DNA of 64,000 nt from Subdoligranulum sp. (GCA_004555405.1 SFIE01000002.1:1-64000); one strand, 5' to 3'. Positions 40,878-50,381 are shown, counted from the stretch's first letter. Program-made: numbers and translations. Notes: generated by a model not told the origin, from the sequence alone.

Positions 40878-41557
40878 ATTACCGCGTGATCATTGTGGAA
40901 GACGACCCCATGGTGGCCGCCATTGACCGCCGCTATGTGGAAACCAACCCCCAATTTGAGGTGCTGGGCACTTTTAAGGACGGCACCGAGGCGCTGAAGT
41001 TTTTGGAGAATCAGGAGGCTGACCTGATCATTCTGGACTACTACACCCCTGCCATGACCGGCCAGGAATTTATGGATGAGCTGCACGGCCGCGGCATGGC
41101 CCCTGCGGTGATCGCCGTTACCTCGGCCAATGATGCCGAGATCGTGCGCGGGATGCTTTCGCGGGGCGTGATGGACTATCTGGTAAAGCCCTTTGAATTT
41201 GCGCGCTTCCAGCAGGCACTGGATCGTTTTTTGCAGATGAATCAGGTGTCGCGTGAGCAAACCACGCTGGACCAGAACACCGTTGACCGCCTGCTGGGCA
41301 AAAACGGCGGGGGCCGGGGCAGCGAGGAGCAGCTGGGCAAGGGGCTGAACAACGCCACACTGGAAAAGGTGCGCGAATTCTGGAAGAACAACGAAACCGG
41401 CTGCTTTACCAGCGAACAGATCGCCGAGCAGATGCACCTGAGCCGCATCACCATTCGCCGGTATGTGAACTATATGCTGGAACAGGGCGAGCTGATCAGC
41501 CAGATCGACTATCAAACCGGCGGCAGACCCTCCATCCGCTACAGCAGCCGCCACTAA
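40874..41557 (+). CDS. Response regulator, DcuR/CitB family
   Basis: A 227-residue regulator with a receiver domain (phosphoacceptor Asp55 in 'LIILDYYTPAMTG', conserved Lys in 'VKPFEF') and a C-terminal helix-turn-helix ('TSEQIAEQMHLSRITIRRYV', around residues 176-195), the layout of DcuR, CitB and MalR. A long linker joins them. It is translationally coupled to the sensor kinase. A perfect 9-bp inverted repeat right after its stop codon is a likely binding site for control of gltS. Confidence 0.93.
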   Translation: MNYRVIIVEDDPMVAAIDRRYVETNPQFEVLGTFKDGTEALKFLENQEADLIILDYYTPAMTGQEFMDELHGRGMAPAVIAVTSANDAEIVRGMLSRGVMDYLVKPFEFARFQQALDRFLQMNQVSREQTTLDQNTVDRLLGKNGGGRGSEEQLGKGLNNATLEKVREFWKNNETGCFTSEQIAEQMHLSRITIRRYVNYMLEQGELISQIDYQTGGRPSIRYSSRH

Positions 41558-41563
41558 AGAAAG

Positions 41564-41597
41564 TTTCGTAACGGCAAAACTACAGATTGTTACGAAA
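41564..41597. promoter_or_regulatory. Inverted repeat, probable response-regulator operator
   Basis: TTTCGTAAC (41564-41572) and GTTACGAAA (41589-41597) are perfect inverted copies separated by 16 bases, so half-site centres are 25 bases apart. The site starts six bases after the regulator stop and about 45 bases upstream of the gltS -35 box, the usual place for an activator. Confidence 0.65.
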
Positions 41598-41642
41598 TTG
41601 TGAATTACGATACCTACAAAATCATTTTATTAAATACATAAA

Positions 41643-41671
41643 TTGAACTTATAATTCTTCTCGGCTAAAAT
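41643..41671 (+). promoter_or_regulatory. Promoter of gltS
   Basis: TTGAAC (41643-41648), 17 bases, then TAAAAT (41666-41671). The leader then contains GTTTTTATG...CATAAAAAC, a 9-bp hairpin, before the gltS ribosome binding site. Confidence 0.65.
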
Positions 41672-41787
41672 AATAAACATGAAAAAGCCGGTTTTTATGC
41701 AATTTGGAGAGAGAACATAAAAACGGGATTTTACGCAGCAAACCGCTTCCATAGGCGGCTTTGCAAACACTGAACGAGGAGGATAAT

Positions 41788-43011
41788 ATGGAAGTTCCTG
41801 TAATTAAAATCAATATGTTCGTCATGATGGGCATTGTAGTCGCTGTGATTTACTTTGGCCAGTGGCTGCGCAACAAACTGCCCGTGCTGAAGAAGTACTG
41901 CATTCCCAGCGCTGTTGTGGGCGGTACCCTGTTTGCTATTCTCACCTGCGTTCTCTACATGACCGGCATCTGCCAGTTCGAGTGGGAGAACCAGAGCATC
42001 ATGAACAACTTCTTCTACAACATTTTCTTTGCAGCCTCCGGCATGGCTGCATCTCTGGCTCTGCTGAAAAAGGGCGGCAAGCTGGTGCTGATCTTCACGG
42101 GTCTGGCGTGGCTGCTGGCTATCCTGCAGAATGCACTGGCTCTGGGCGTGGGCACTGCCATGGGCATGAACCCCCTCACCGCTCTGATGGCTGGCTCCAC
42201 CCCCCTTACCGGCGGCCACGGCAACGCTGCTTCCTTTGGCCCCATCGCTGCTGAAATGGGCGGCACCGGCGCAGTGGAAGTTGCTGTTGCAGCTGCCACC
42301 TTCGGCCTGATCAGCGGCTGCCTGATCGGCGGCCCCATCGGCCGTTCCATCATCCGCAAAAAGCATCTGGATCAGGGCTATCAGGAAGACCGCGAGGAAA
42401 CTCTGGCCGAAAAGGCTGCTCACCTGTTCAACGGCACCGAGTGCCGCAACGCTTGGTTTATGCTGATCGTGGCCTGCGGCATCGGCCAGATCCTGCTGGA
42501 GATCCGTAAGATCGTTCTGCCCGGCCTGAATATGCCCATCCACGTTATGTGCATGCTGGCTGGCATTATCATCCGCCTGATCATGGACAAAACCGGCAAG
42601 GGCAGCGATGAATTCTACGAAGTCATCGACAATGTGGGCGAGATCAGCCTGGCACTGTTCGTTTCTCTCTCCATCATCACCATGAAGCTGTGGCAGCTGA
42701 TCGACCTGGCTCTGCCTCTGCTGACCATCCTGTTCCTGCAGCTGATTCTCATTTACCTGTTTGTGCGTTTCATCACCTTCAATGCCTGCGGCCGTGACTA
42801 CGATGCTGCGATCATCGCCGTTGGCCACACCGGCTTTGGCCTGGGCGCTGTGCCTGTTTCCATGGCTACCATGACCTCTGTGTGCGACCAGTACTACTAC
42901 TCCAAGCTGGCATACTTTGTGGTGCCTTTGATCGGCGGCTTCATCAGCAACATCACCAACGCAGCCACCATCACCTTCTTTATGAACATCGCACAGGGCA
43001 TGCTGCACTAA
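41788..43011 (+). CDS. gltS: Sodium/glutamate symporter, GltS family
   Basis: A 407-residue membrane transporter of the ESS/GltS family, importing glutamate with sodium. About eleven helices are arranged as two repeats. Typical stretches are 'GLAWLLAILQNALALGVGTAMG' in part and the re-entrant 'TPLTGGHGNAASFGP' (around residues 138-152), mirrored by 'VGHTGFGLGAVPVSMATM' near 350. ATG 41788 has GAGGAGG six bases upstream. Codon use is close to the highly expressed ribosomal genes. The two-component system upstream probably controls it. Confidence 0.93.
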   Translation: MEVPVIKINMFVMMGIVVAVIYFGQWLRNKLPVLKKYCIPSAVVGGTLFAILTCVLYMTGICQFEWENQSIMNNFFYNIFFAASGMAASLALLKKGGKLVLIFTGLAWLLAILQNALALGVGTAMGMNPLTALMAGSTPLTGGHGNAASFGPIAAEMGGTGAVEVAVAAATFGLISGCLIGGPIGRSIIRKKHLDQGYQEDREETLAEKAAHLFNGTECRNAWFMLIVACGIGQILLEIRKIVLPGLNMPIHVMCMLAGIIIRLIMDKTGKGSDEFYEVIDNVGEISLALFVSLSIITMKLWQLIDLALPLLTILFLQLILIYLFVRFITFNACGRDYDAAIIAVGHTGFGLGAVPVSMATMTSVCDQYYYSKLAYFVVPLIGGFISNITNAATITFFMNIAQGMLH

Positions 43012-43047
43012 GCAGCCCCAAACAGGATGCAAGCTTGCAAAACCTTT

Positions 43048-43225
43048 TAAGACAACACCGCACAATTCCCGTCTGACGGCTTAAGCACCGCTCCGGCGGC
43101 TGCGGCACGGCATCTGCGTTGCAAAAATGCTCGATAATACACAAAGTATTATCTGCACTTTTTGCTTAGCATCTGCCGTACCTCGCTCGCCGTATCGGCA
43201 CTTAGAATTATGCGATATTGCCTTA
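43048..43225. repeat. MITE-like dispersed repeat, copy E
   Basis: A 178-base copy with both termini: left TAAGACAACACCGCACAATT and, read on the minus strand, right TAAGGCAATATCGCATAATT. The left 70 bases match copy C, while the centre is shorter, as in an internal deletion. It lies between the gltS stop and its terminator. Confidence 0.82.
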
Positions 43226-43240
43226 TCTTGATAATATCCG

Positions 43241-43280
43241 GCAAAAGCGCCGGGGAGTGAAAACTCCCCGGCGCTTTTGT
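43241..43280 (+). terminator. Terminator downstream of gltS
   Basis: AAAAGCGCCGGGGAG and CTCCCCGGCGCTTTT form a 15-bp perfect stem. Confidence 0.85.
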
Positions 43281-43389
43281 GCAAAAAGAGCCTTTTTTTA
43301 GGAAAGATACTGTGAATCAAGCTGCAAATATGGTATGATAAAGGGGCAGGGAAAGTGCCCTGCGTATGTTGAGAAAGAGAGAATACGGA

Positions 43390-44358
43390 ATGAAAAAAAG
43401 AAGGAGCATCCTTTGCCTGCTGGCGGCGATGTGCCTTGTTTTGGCGGCCTGCGGCTCCGGTAACGGAGAAAGCGAGGTGCGGGGCCTTACCATCGGCACG
43501 GCAGACAGCGGCGGAACCATGTACCCTGTGGGAAAAGCCATCGCGAAGGTGATCACGGAGGACACCACCACAGGCATCAGCATGAATGTGAATGCCTCTA
43601 CCGGCTCAGCAATGAATGTGCAGGCACTGGCAGATGGCAATATTGACCTTGGCCTTGTCACCGGCGATGTAGCCTATGAGGCATTGCATGGCCTTGGCGG
43701 CTTTGCGCAGCCTGCAAAGGGCCTGCGCGTGATCGGCGCGGTGTACACCAGCACCGCCAACTGGATGGCCCCCGTGAGCGAGGGCATCTACTATGTACAC
43801 GAGCTGAGCGGAAAAAGCGTTGTGCTGGGGCCGGAGGGCTCCACCAGCGATATTCTGGGGCGCAAAACGCTGGAAAGCGTCGGCGTGCAAAGCGGGGAAA
43901 CACAGCTGCTCAACAACAGCCTTGGCTCAGGTGCCGACTTGGTGGCCGGGGGCACGGTGTGTGCCATACAGGGCTTTGCGGGCATTCCCATCGAGGGTCT
44001 TGTAGAGCTTGCCAACAAGCGTGCCTGCCGCTTGCTGCGCTTTACCAAAAAAGAGCTGGATGATTTTTTGGCGGAAAACGAGTCGTATTACCGCGATTTG
44101 ATCCCGGCCGGCAGCTATACCGGGCAGATAGGCGCAGTGCCCACCATCGGCGTGAAATGCCTTTTGTGCGTAAACGAGACCATGAGCGATGAAACGGCCT
44201 ATCGCCTTACAGAGATCCTGTGGAATTCCCGCGAAAAGCTGGCCGAGGCGCACCCCAGCATGGAAAAAATGCTGGAAAAGGATTTTGTGTGCCAAAACCT
44301 GCCCATTCCGCTGCACCCGGCAGCCGAAAAATTCTATCAAGAACACAAGCTGCTTTGA
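43390..44358 (+). CDS. TAXI family TRAP-type solute-binding protein
   Basis: A 322-residue lipoprotein. The signal ends in a lipobox 'LVLAACGSG' with Cys near residue 21. The mature part matches the TAXI family ('LTIGTADSGGTMYPVGKAIAKV' in parts; 'NASTGSAMNVQALADGNIDLGLV' in parts), extracytoplasmic receptors for TRAP transporters that often bind glutamate or related carboxylates. ATG 43390 follows AGAGAG; ATG 43366 upstream is possible. No TRAP membrane subunit is adjacent, so it is an orphan receptor. Its position behind gltS is suggestive. Confidence 0.88.
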   Translation: MKKRRSILCLLAAMCLVLAACGSGNGESEVRGLTIGTADSGGTMYPVGKAIAKVITEDTTTGISMNVNASTGSAMNVQALADGNIDLGLVTGDVAYEALHGLGGFAQPAKGLRVIGAVYTSTANWMAPVSEGIYYVHELSGKSVVLGPEGSTSDILGRKTLESVGVQSGETQLLNNSLGSGADLVAGGTVCAIQGFAGIPIEGLVELANKRACRLLRFTKKELDDFLAENESYYRDLIPAGSYTGQIGAVPTIGVKCLLCVNETMSDETAYRLTEILWNSREKLAEAHPSMEKMLEKDFVCQNLPIPLHPAAEKFYQEHKLL

Positions 44359-44364
44359 GCAGCC

Positions 44365-44411
44365 AAAACCAAAGCCGCCTGCACAGCATATGCTGCGCAG
44401 GCGGCTTTTGG
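44365..44411. terminator. Bidirectional terminator between TAXI and pncB genes
   Basis: AAAGCCGCCTGCACAGC pairs with GCTGCGCAGGCGGCTTT with one mismatch. T-rich flanks serve both convergent genes. Confidence 0.85.
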
Positions 44412-44417
44412 TCTAAT

Positions 44418-45866
44418 TTAGCGGCTCATGCTTTTCAAAAGGTCGTTGCGGGTGTCCCACAGCTTCTGGCTAAGGTCAACATAATAGCCGTGGGGGTTTT
44501 CAAAGCGCTTCACTTCGTCCCACAGGGTGGCTACCTGCTGCTTGCAGAAGGCGCGAATGTCCGAGAGCTTGGGCGATTCATACACGCGCTTGCCGTTTTC
44601 GTAAATGGGCGTGCTGATGCACTTGGCCTCGCAGTTCACATAGGTGCGCTCTTTCCAGGTTTCGGTGGGGTCAAACAGCGTAATGCCGTTGGCGGTGGAA
44701 ACCTCCTCGTCAAACAGGGTGATCAGATCGGCCATGGCCTTGCCGTCCTGATCGAAAATGCGCCACACCTTCTTTTTGCCGGGGATAGTCAGCTTTTCAG
44801 CGGTTTCACTGATCTTGATCTTGGGCTCGTATTCCTCGCTGCCTGCATCCTTTACGGCAGCCAGCTTGTACACGCCGCCAAACACGGGGTCACTCTTGGC
44901 GGTAATCATATTTTCGCCAATGCCAAAGCTGTCCACCCGGGCGCCCTGCATGATCAGATCGCGCACCAGATATTCGTCCAGACTGTTGCTGGCGCAGATG
45001 GTGCAGTCAGGGTAACCGGCATCGTCCAGCATTTTGCGGGCCTTTTTGCTCAGATAGGCAATATCGCCCGAGTCAATGCGCACGCCTTTGGGGCGCTTGC
45101 CCAAGGGCTTGAGCACCTCGTCAAACACGCGAATGGCATCGGGAATGCCCTTTTTCAGCACATTGTAGGTATCCACCAGCAGCACGCAGGCATCGGGATA
45201 CATTTCGGCGTATTTTTTAAAGGCCTCGTACTGGCTGGGGAACATCTGCACCCAGCTGTGTGCCATGGTGCCGCTGGCGGGAATGCCAAAGTCGCGGCTG
45301 GCCATCACGCAGCTGGTGCTGACCACGCCGCCGATATAGGTGGCGCGTGCGCCGTAATAGGCGGCGTCATAGCCCTGCGCACGGCGGGCACCAAACTCCA
45401 TCACGGGGCGGCCCTCGGCACTGCGCACAATGCGGTTGCTCTTGGTGGCGATCAGGCACTGATGGTTAAAGGTGACCAGCAGCAGGGTTTCCAGCATCTG
45501 GCATTCAATGCAGGGGCCCTCCACAGTAACAATGGGCTCGTGGGGGAAAATGGGCATACCCTCTTCAATGGCCCAGATGTTGCAGTGCAGCTCAAAATGG
45601 CGCAGATAATCGAGAAAACGCTCGTTGAACACGCCGGTGCTTTCCAAAAACTTCACATCGTCCTCGGTGAAGTGCAGATTGTCAACAGCTTCAATAAACT
45701 GCTGCAAACCGGCCATGATGGCATAGCCGCCGCCATCGGGCACACGGCGGAAGAACATATCAAACACGCTGACTTTGTTCTCGTAGCCTTCATCCAGATA
45801 ACCGGCGGACATGGTGAGCTCGTAAAAATCCACCATTGTGGCAAGGTTGCGCTTTACATCCAGCAT
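44418..45866 (-). CDS. pncB: Nicotinate phosphoribosyltransferase
   Basis: A 482-residue enzyme converting nicotinate, PRPP and ATP to nicotinate mononucleotide for NAD salvage. Early 'DFYELTMSAGYL', 'VSVFDMFFRRVP', the catalytic-loop 'GTMAHSWVQMF' (around residue 210) and 'GVRIDSGDIAYLSKKAR' near 262 are family hallmarks. The C-terminus is longer than in the shortest homologues, as in Gram-positive forms. ATG 45866 is chosen because the first 22 residues of the longer frame are not conserved and AAAG lies just upstream; the binding site is weak. Confidence 0.93.
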   Translation of the reverse strand: MLDVKRNLATMVDFYELTMSAGYLDEGYENKVSVFDMFFRRVPDGGGYAIMAGLQQFIEAVDNLHFTEDDVKFLESTGVFNERFLDYLRHFELHCNIWAIEEGMPIFPHEPIVTVEGPCIECQMLETLLLVTFNHQCLIATKSNRIVRSAEGRPVMEFGARRAQGYDAAYYGARATYIGGVVSTSCVMASRDFGIPASGTMAHSWVQMFPSQYEAFKKYAEMYPDACVLLVDTYNVLKKGIPDAIRVFDEVLKPLGKRPKGVRIDSGDIAYLSKKARKMLDDAGYPDCTICASNSLDEYLVRDLIMQGARVDSFGIGENMITAKSDPVFGGVYKLAAVKDAGSEEYEPKIKISETAEKLTIPGKKKVWRIFDQDGKAMADLITLFDEEVSTANGITLFDPTETWKERTYVNCEAKCISTPIYENGKRVYESPKLSDIRAFCKQQVATLWDEVKRFENPHGYYVDLSQKLWDTRNDLLKSMSR

Positions 45867-45977
45867 AAAATCACACTTTCTGTACATTCCGTATTTTTTA
45901 GATTTATATCGCCGTGTAAACAACGGCACCAAGCGGTATAAAAATACCAGCCTGAATCAAAAGGGAAAACGCGGCTT

Positions 45978-47324
45978 TTATTTCAGCCGCGGGCGGCGCG
46001 GGCCGCGGCCGCGGTTTTGCGCCGTGTGCAAGAAGAACCACACCAGATAGATCACCAGCGTGATCACGCTCAGCACCAGAAATACGCGGAAGAAGGTGCC
46101 GCCGAAAAAGTCGCTGAGCTTGCTGATGACAAAGATCACCTGATTGCGGTGCACATCCTGCCCGGCGATCAGATCCACCGTGCCGATGGCCTGCCCCGAA
46201 AGATACAGCGTTACCGTGCCCACCACATCGCCCTGTGCCACAGGCGCGGCCACAGAATCGGGCAGGTTGTATTCCTTTTGGGTCACGCTGCCGTCGCTTT
46301 CGGCGGGCAGAATGGTGGCCAGCCCGTCTGCCGGATACAGCATCAGGGTGTCGGTTTCGGTGGAATACCGCACCGGGATCTCGGTGAGCGGCTCGTTCAC
46401 ATCCATGGCGGTCTGAATGGTCAGGCTTTCATACACCCAGTCCATCAGCATACCGGTTTCATACAGCGCGGGGCGCTTGGTGGGGTATTCGTAGGGGTCA
46501 CAGTCGTTGGGGGCGTGCAGCACCACGCAGATATAGCTGATGCCGTCCTGCGTGTGCCAGCTGGCAAAGTTCTGCCAGTCCTCCAGCGTGCCGGTTTTGC
46601 CGCCCTGGGCATAGCTGCGGTAATAGCTGCCGCCCAGCGTTTTGCTGATCATTTTGTCCGTGTTCTGAATCATATAGGGGTTGCTGGCGCTGTAGCGGTC
46701 CACACGGTCGGTGCCCATATCGAAGCTTTCGGTTTTGCAGGCTTCACGAAAGGCATCAAAATCCATCACCCAGCGCAGGATCAGATAGGCATCCCGCGCC
46801 GAAAGCATATTGTCGGTGTTTAAGCCGCAGGGGTCAGTAAAATGAGTGGCGGTGCAGCCCAGCTTGGCGGCCTGATTGTTCATCATGGAAACAAAGTTGG
46901 CCACGCTGCCCGAGCCCATATAGTCGGCCACGATATATGCGGCCTCGTTGCCGCTGGGCAGCATCATGGCATACAGCAGCTGGCGCATGGTAACGGTTTC
47001 GCCGCTGCGAATATCCGCGCTGGAAGCGTTGCGGCCATACAGATAGTCGTAGATATAACGCGGCGAAGTGCAGCTGACCTCGTCTAACTGATCCTGATAC
47101 TGGTCCAGCATCAGGCCCACGGTCATCAGCTTGGTCAGGCTGGCGGCGGCCAGGCTTTCCTCGCTGTTGTGATCATACACGATCAGGTTGGTATCCAGGT
47201 TCACAATATAGGCCGCTGCGGCCTTTACATCATAGCTGGGCTGATAGCCCACGGCCTGTGCAGGCAGCGCGAAAACGCACAGGCTGAAAAGAAAGGCGCA
47301 AAGGCAGGCAGAAAGTTTTTTCAT
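45978..47324 (-). CDS. D-alanyl-D-alanine carboxypeptidase (DacF/PBP5-like)
   Basis: A 448-residue penicillin-binding protein that trims the terminal D-Ala from peptidoglycan. Signal peptide residues 1-24 end in 'PAQA'. The catalytic serine lies in the SxxK motif at 62-65 (SLTK), SGN is at 124-126 and KTG at 243-245. A C-terminal PBP5-associated beta domain and a transmembrane anchor near 415-440, followed by a basic tail, finish it. ATG 47324 has GAGGA upstream. The membrane helix instead of an amphipathic anchor is a modest variation. Confidence 0.93.
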   Translation of the reverse strand: MKKLSACLCAFLFSLCVFALPAQAVGYQPSYDVKAAAAYIVNLDTNLIVYDHNSEESLAAASLTKLMTVGLMLDQYQDQLDEVSCTSPRYIYDYLYGRNASSADIRSGETVTMRQLLYAMMLPSGNEAAYIVADYMGSGSVANFVSMMNNQAAKLGCTATHFTDPCGLNTDNMLSARDAYLILRWVMDFDAFREACKTESFDMGTDRVDRYSASNPYMIQNTDKMISKTLGGSYYRSYAQGGKTGTLEDWQNFASWHTQDGISYICVVLHAPNDCDPYEYPTKRPALYETGMLMDWVYESLTIQTAMDVNEPLTEIPVRYSTETDTLMLYPADGLATILPAESDGSVTQKEYNLPDSVAAPVAQGDVVGTVTLYLSGQAIGTVDLIAGQDVHRNQVIFVISKLSDFFGGTFFRVFLVLSVITLVIYLVWFFLHTAQNRGRGPRRPRLK

Positions 47325-47593
47325 GTAGACAATTATCCTCAAAAGAGATAAAATAAATAGAAGCCGGGCCGCAGCCAAAAATCGGCAGGCCCTGAACAAA
47401 ATGCTTTTTTATGCAATGGATGCAGCGCTGGAAAACCGGGCAGACCGCCCGCCGTAAACCATAGTCTACACCAGAGTATAATCAATATTATAGCAGTTTT
47501 TGGCGCGTTTATAAAGCTTTTTCGCAAAAAAAGATGCGCTGCCATCCTGCCTTTCTGCCGAAAGCAGAAAATCACACAAAAAGGAGTACCCGT

Positions 47594-48265
47594 ATGATTT
47601 ATGTTACCGCCGATACCCACGGTGAGATCGACCGTTTTAAAGAAAAAGACATCCGCCGTTTGGGCCGCAAAGATACATTGATCGTGCTGGGGGATTTCGG
47701 CTTTCTGTGGGACGGCAGCAAGCAGGAGCAAAAAAACCTGCACTGGCTCACCAAGCGCCGCTACAAGATCCTGTTTCTGGATGGCTGCCACGATAACTAT
47801 GATATGCTGAAGGAATACCCCGCAGAGCCTTTTATGGGGGGCAAGGCGCGGCATATTGGCGGCAGCGTGTATTACATCTGCCGGGGCAGCGTGCTGGAGA
47901 TCGAGGATAAAAAGCTGCTGTGCTTTGGCGGCGGTGAAAGCTTTGACAAAGAGGATCGTGTGGAGGGCGTGAACTGGTGGCGTGCCGAAATGCCCACCAG
48001 TGACGAGCTGGAGTGGTGCATAGACAATCTGAAAGCCTGTGAAAATCAGGTGGATTACATTTTGACCCACGATGCCCCCCGCAAGCTGCTGGATTTCACC
48101 AATATTCGCAGCGAGGATTTTCAGGGCAACTGGCTGCACGCCTTTTTTGATAAGCTGATCGATCATGTGCAGTATCGCTGCTGGTATTTTGGCCGCTATC
48201 ACCGCGATCAGGCCATTTCCACCAAGGCCAGGGCTGTGTTCTGCCATGTGATCCCGCTGGAATAA
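47594..48265 (+). CDS. Metallophosphoesterase (calcineurin-like)
   Basis: A 223-residue protein with the calcineurin-like phosphoesterase motifs in order: 'TADTHGEIDRF' (D-x-H), 'VLGDFGFLW' (GD), a diverged 'DGCHDNYDM' in place of GNHD, 'LTHDAP', and 'YFGRYHRDQ' near the end in place of the usual GHxH. Two metals would be bound. The substrate is unknown; small nucleotide or protein phosphates are typical. ATG 47594 has AAGGAG seven bases before it. It stands alone, divergent from the carboxypeptidase gene. Confidence 0.85.
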   Translation: MIYVTADTHGEIDRFKEKDIRRLGRKDTLIVLGDFGFLWDGSKQEQKNLHWLTKRRYKILFLDGCHDNYDMLKEYPAEPFMGGKARHIGGSVYYICRGSVLEIEDKKLLCFGGGESFDKEDRVEGVNWWRAEMPTSDELEWCIDNLKACENQVDYILTHDAPRKLLDFTNIRSEDFQGNWLHAFFDKLIDHVQYRCWYFGRYHRDQAISTKARAVFCHVIPLE

Positions 48266-48277
48266 AAGAAATATAAA

Positions 48278-48311
48278 AAAATCGCTCGGGAAGGCCCTGA
48301 GCGATTTTTTG
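48278..48311. terminator. Terminator between phosphoesterase and recG
   Basis: AAAAAATCGCTCGGG pairs with CCCTGAGCGATTTTTT with one bulge. T-runs on both strands suit the convergent genes. Confidence 0.85.
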
Positions 48312-48341
48312 TTTTGTGCCCGGGGCGCAGAAACACAGGAT

Positions 48342-50381
48342 TCAGTTCATGGCACCGGCGTTTTCAAACAGCTTGGCCACAGCATCGCCCAGCGCCTTAT
48401 GCTCGGGGGCAATCAGGCTGGGGTCCGCCTGCAGCAGGGCCTTGGCCTCGCTTTGCGCGGCGGCCAGCGGGCGGGTGTCGGCCATCAGATCGGCAATCTG
48501 CAGCCGGGGCAAGCCGTGCTGTGCCTGCCCAAAAAAGTCGCCGGGGCCGCGGGTTTCCAAATCATAGCGCGCCACGGCAAAGCCGTCAGCCGTGCGGCAT
48601 AAAAAGCGCAGGCGCTGCTGCACAGCTTCGGTTTGATGGTCGCTGATCAGAATGCAGCAGCTTTCGGCGCTGCCGCGCCCCACGCGCCCCCGCAGCTGGT
48701 GCAAAGCCGACAGGCCAAAGCGCTCGGCGTTTTCAATCACCATCACGGTGGCGTTGGGCACATCCACGCCCACCTCGATCACGGTGGTGGAAACCAGCAC
48801 ATCCACTTCGCCCTGTTTAAAGGCATCCATCACGGCGTTTTTTTCGCTGGGGCGCAGCTTGCCGTGCATCAGCCCCACCCGGCGGCCGGGCAGCAGCGGC
48901 ACAGCGGTGTTTTCGTAATATTCCTTCACCGAGCGAATGCTCTCGTTGCCGCTGTCCTCAATGGCGGGGCACACGATATAGGCCTGATGCCCGGCGGCGA
49001 TCTGCTTGTCGATCCACGCATACATATCTGCGCGCTTTTTGCCGTTGATAAACCAGGTTTTCACAGGGGTGCGCCCGGGGGGCAGCTCGTCCAAGATCGA
49101 AATATCCAAATCGCCGTACAGCAAAAGCCCCAGCGTGCGGGGAATGGGGGTGGCGCTCATTACCAAAAGATGCGGCTGGCGGGCTTTTCCGGCCAGCAGG
49201 CTGCGCTGGCGCACGCCAAAGCGATGCTGTTCGTCCACCACGGCAAGGCCCAGATTGCAAAACTGCACCTTGTCGGTGATCACCGCATGCGTGCCCACCA
49301 CCAGCCCGGCCCGCCCATCGGCCACAGCGGCCAGGGTGCGGCGCTTCTCGGCGGCCTTCATGCCGCCGGTGAGCAGGGCCACCTCAATGCCAAAGGGCTC
49401 CAGCAGATCGGCCAGCCCCTTGGCGTGCTGGCGCGCCAGAATTTCGGTGGGGGCCATCAGGGCGCTTTGATAGCCGTTTTGCGCCGCAAACCAAATGGCA
49501 ATGGCGGCCACCAGCGTTTTGCCGCTGCCCACATCGCCCTGCAGCAGCCGGTTCATGGGGGTGGCTTTGGCCATGTCGGCGCAAATTTCTTCGGCGGCAC
49601 GGCGCTGGGCCCCCGTGGGGGCAAAGGGAAGGCTGGCCAAAAAAGGCGCAGGATCGCACGGGGCCATGGGGGCGCTGGTCAGAGCGCTTTCCCGCCCGCG
49701 CAGCAGCAAAATGCCAAGCTGCAGCGTGAGAAGCTCTTCAAAGATCAGGCGGCGGCGCGCGGCGACCGCAGCCTCGGCGGTGGGCGGGCAATGAATGCTG
49801 CGCACGGCTTCCATTTTATCCGGCAGGCGGTATTTTTGGCGCATATCAGGGGGCAGGGGGTCCGGCAGAGTGTCCACGCTTTGCAGCGCCGTGCGCACAC
49901 AGCGCTGGATATAACCGCTGGAAAGCCCCTCGGTGGCACCGTACACGGCTGCCAGGGGCGTTTCGGCAATCTGCGCGGCTGTGCGCACCAGCGGGTTCAC
50001 CATGCTGCGCCGCAGCATACTGCCCCCGGCGATCCCCTCGAAAAAATATTTTTCGCCGATCTCCAGCTTTTCGGCTGCGTAGGGCGTGTTGAACCAGCTC
50101 AGGGTCAGCGTGGCGGTATCGTCACCGGCCAGCACCCTGCACAGGCTGCGCCCGCCCGGCAGGCGGCGCACCCCCTCTTTGCTGATCACCTCGGCCTGCA
50201 CGCAGCAGGCCGTGTCAAAGGGGGCCTGTGAGATCTCATAAGGGTGCGTATAGTCGATATACCGCCGGGGATAGTGGGCTAAAAGGTCACCAAAGGTGTG
50301 GATGCCAAGCTTTTCAAAGCGCTTGGCATAGGTGGGGCCAACCCCTTTTAAATACTGGATATTGGTATCCGCTCCGGGCAT
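48342..50381 (-). CDS. recG: ATP-dependent DNA helicase RecG
   Basis: A 679-residue helicase that remodels stalled replication forks and Holliday junctions. The N-terminal wedge/OB region ('YLKGVGPTYAKRFEKLGI' and 'RRYIDYTHPY') is followed by the helicase core: Walker A 'LLQGDVGSGKT' near residue 267, motif II DEQH ('VVDEQHRFGVRQR' near 363), motif III 'MSATPIPRT', and motif VI 'HQLRGRVGRG' near 575. ATG 50381 has AAGGAG nine bases upstream; a longer frame adds unconserved residues. Full length for the family. Confidence 0.96.
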   Translation of the reverse strand: MPGADTNIQYLKGVGPTYAKRFEKLGIHTFGDLLAHYPRRYIDYTHPYEISQAPFDTACCVQAEVISKEGVRRLPGGRSLCRVLAGDDTATLTLSWFNTPYAAEKLEIGEKYFFEGIAGGSMLRRSMVNPLVRTAAQIAETPLAAVYGATEGLSSGYIQRCVRTALQSVDTLPDPLPPDMRQKYRLPDKMEAVRSIHCPPTAEAAVAARRRLIFEELLTLQLGILLLRGRESALTSAPMAPCDPAPFLASLPFAPTGAQRRAAEEICADMAKATPMNRLLQGDVGSGKTLVAAIAIWFAAQNGYQSALMAPTEILARQHAKGLADLLEPFGIEVALLTGGMKAAEKRRTLAAVADGRAGLVVGTHAVITDKVQFCNLGLAVVDEQHRFGVRQRSLLAGKARQPHLLVMSATPIPRTLGLLLYGDLDISILDELPPGRTPVKTWFINGKKRADMYAWIDKQIAAGHQAYIVCPAIEDSGNESIRSVKEYYENTAVPLLPGRRVGLMHGKLRPSEKNAVMDAFKQGEVDVLVSTTVIEVGVDVPNATVMVIENAERFGLSALHQLRGRVGRGSAESCCILISDHQTEAVQQRLRFLCRTADGFAVARYDLETRGPGDFFGQAQHGLPRLQIADLMADTRPLAAAQSEAKALLQADPSLIAPEHKALGDAVAKLFENAGAMN

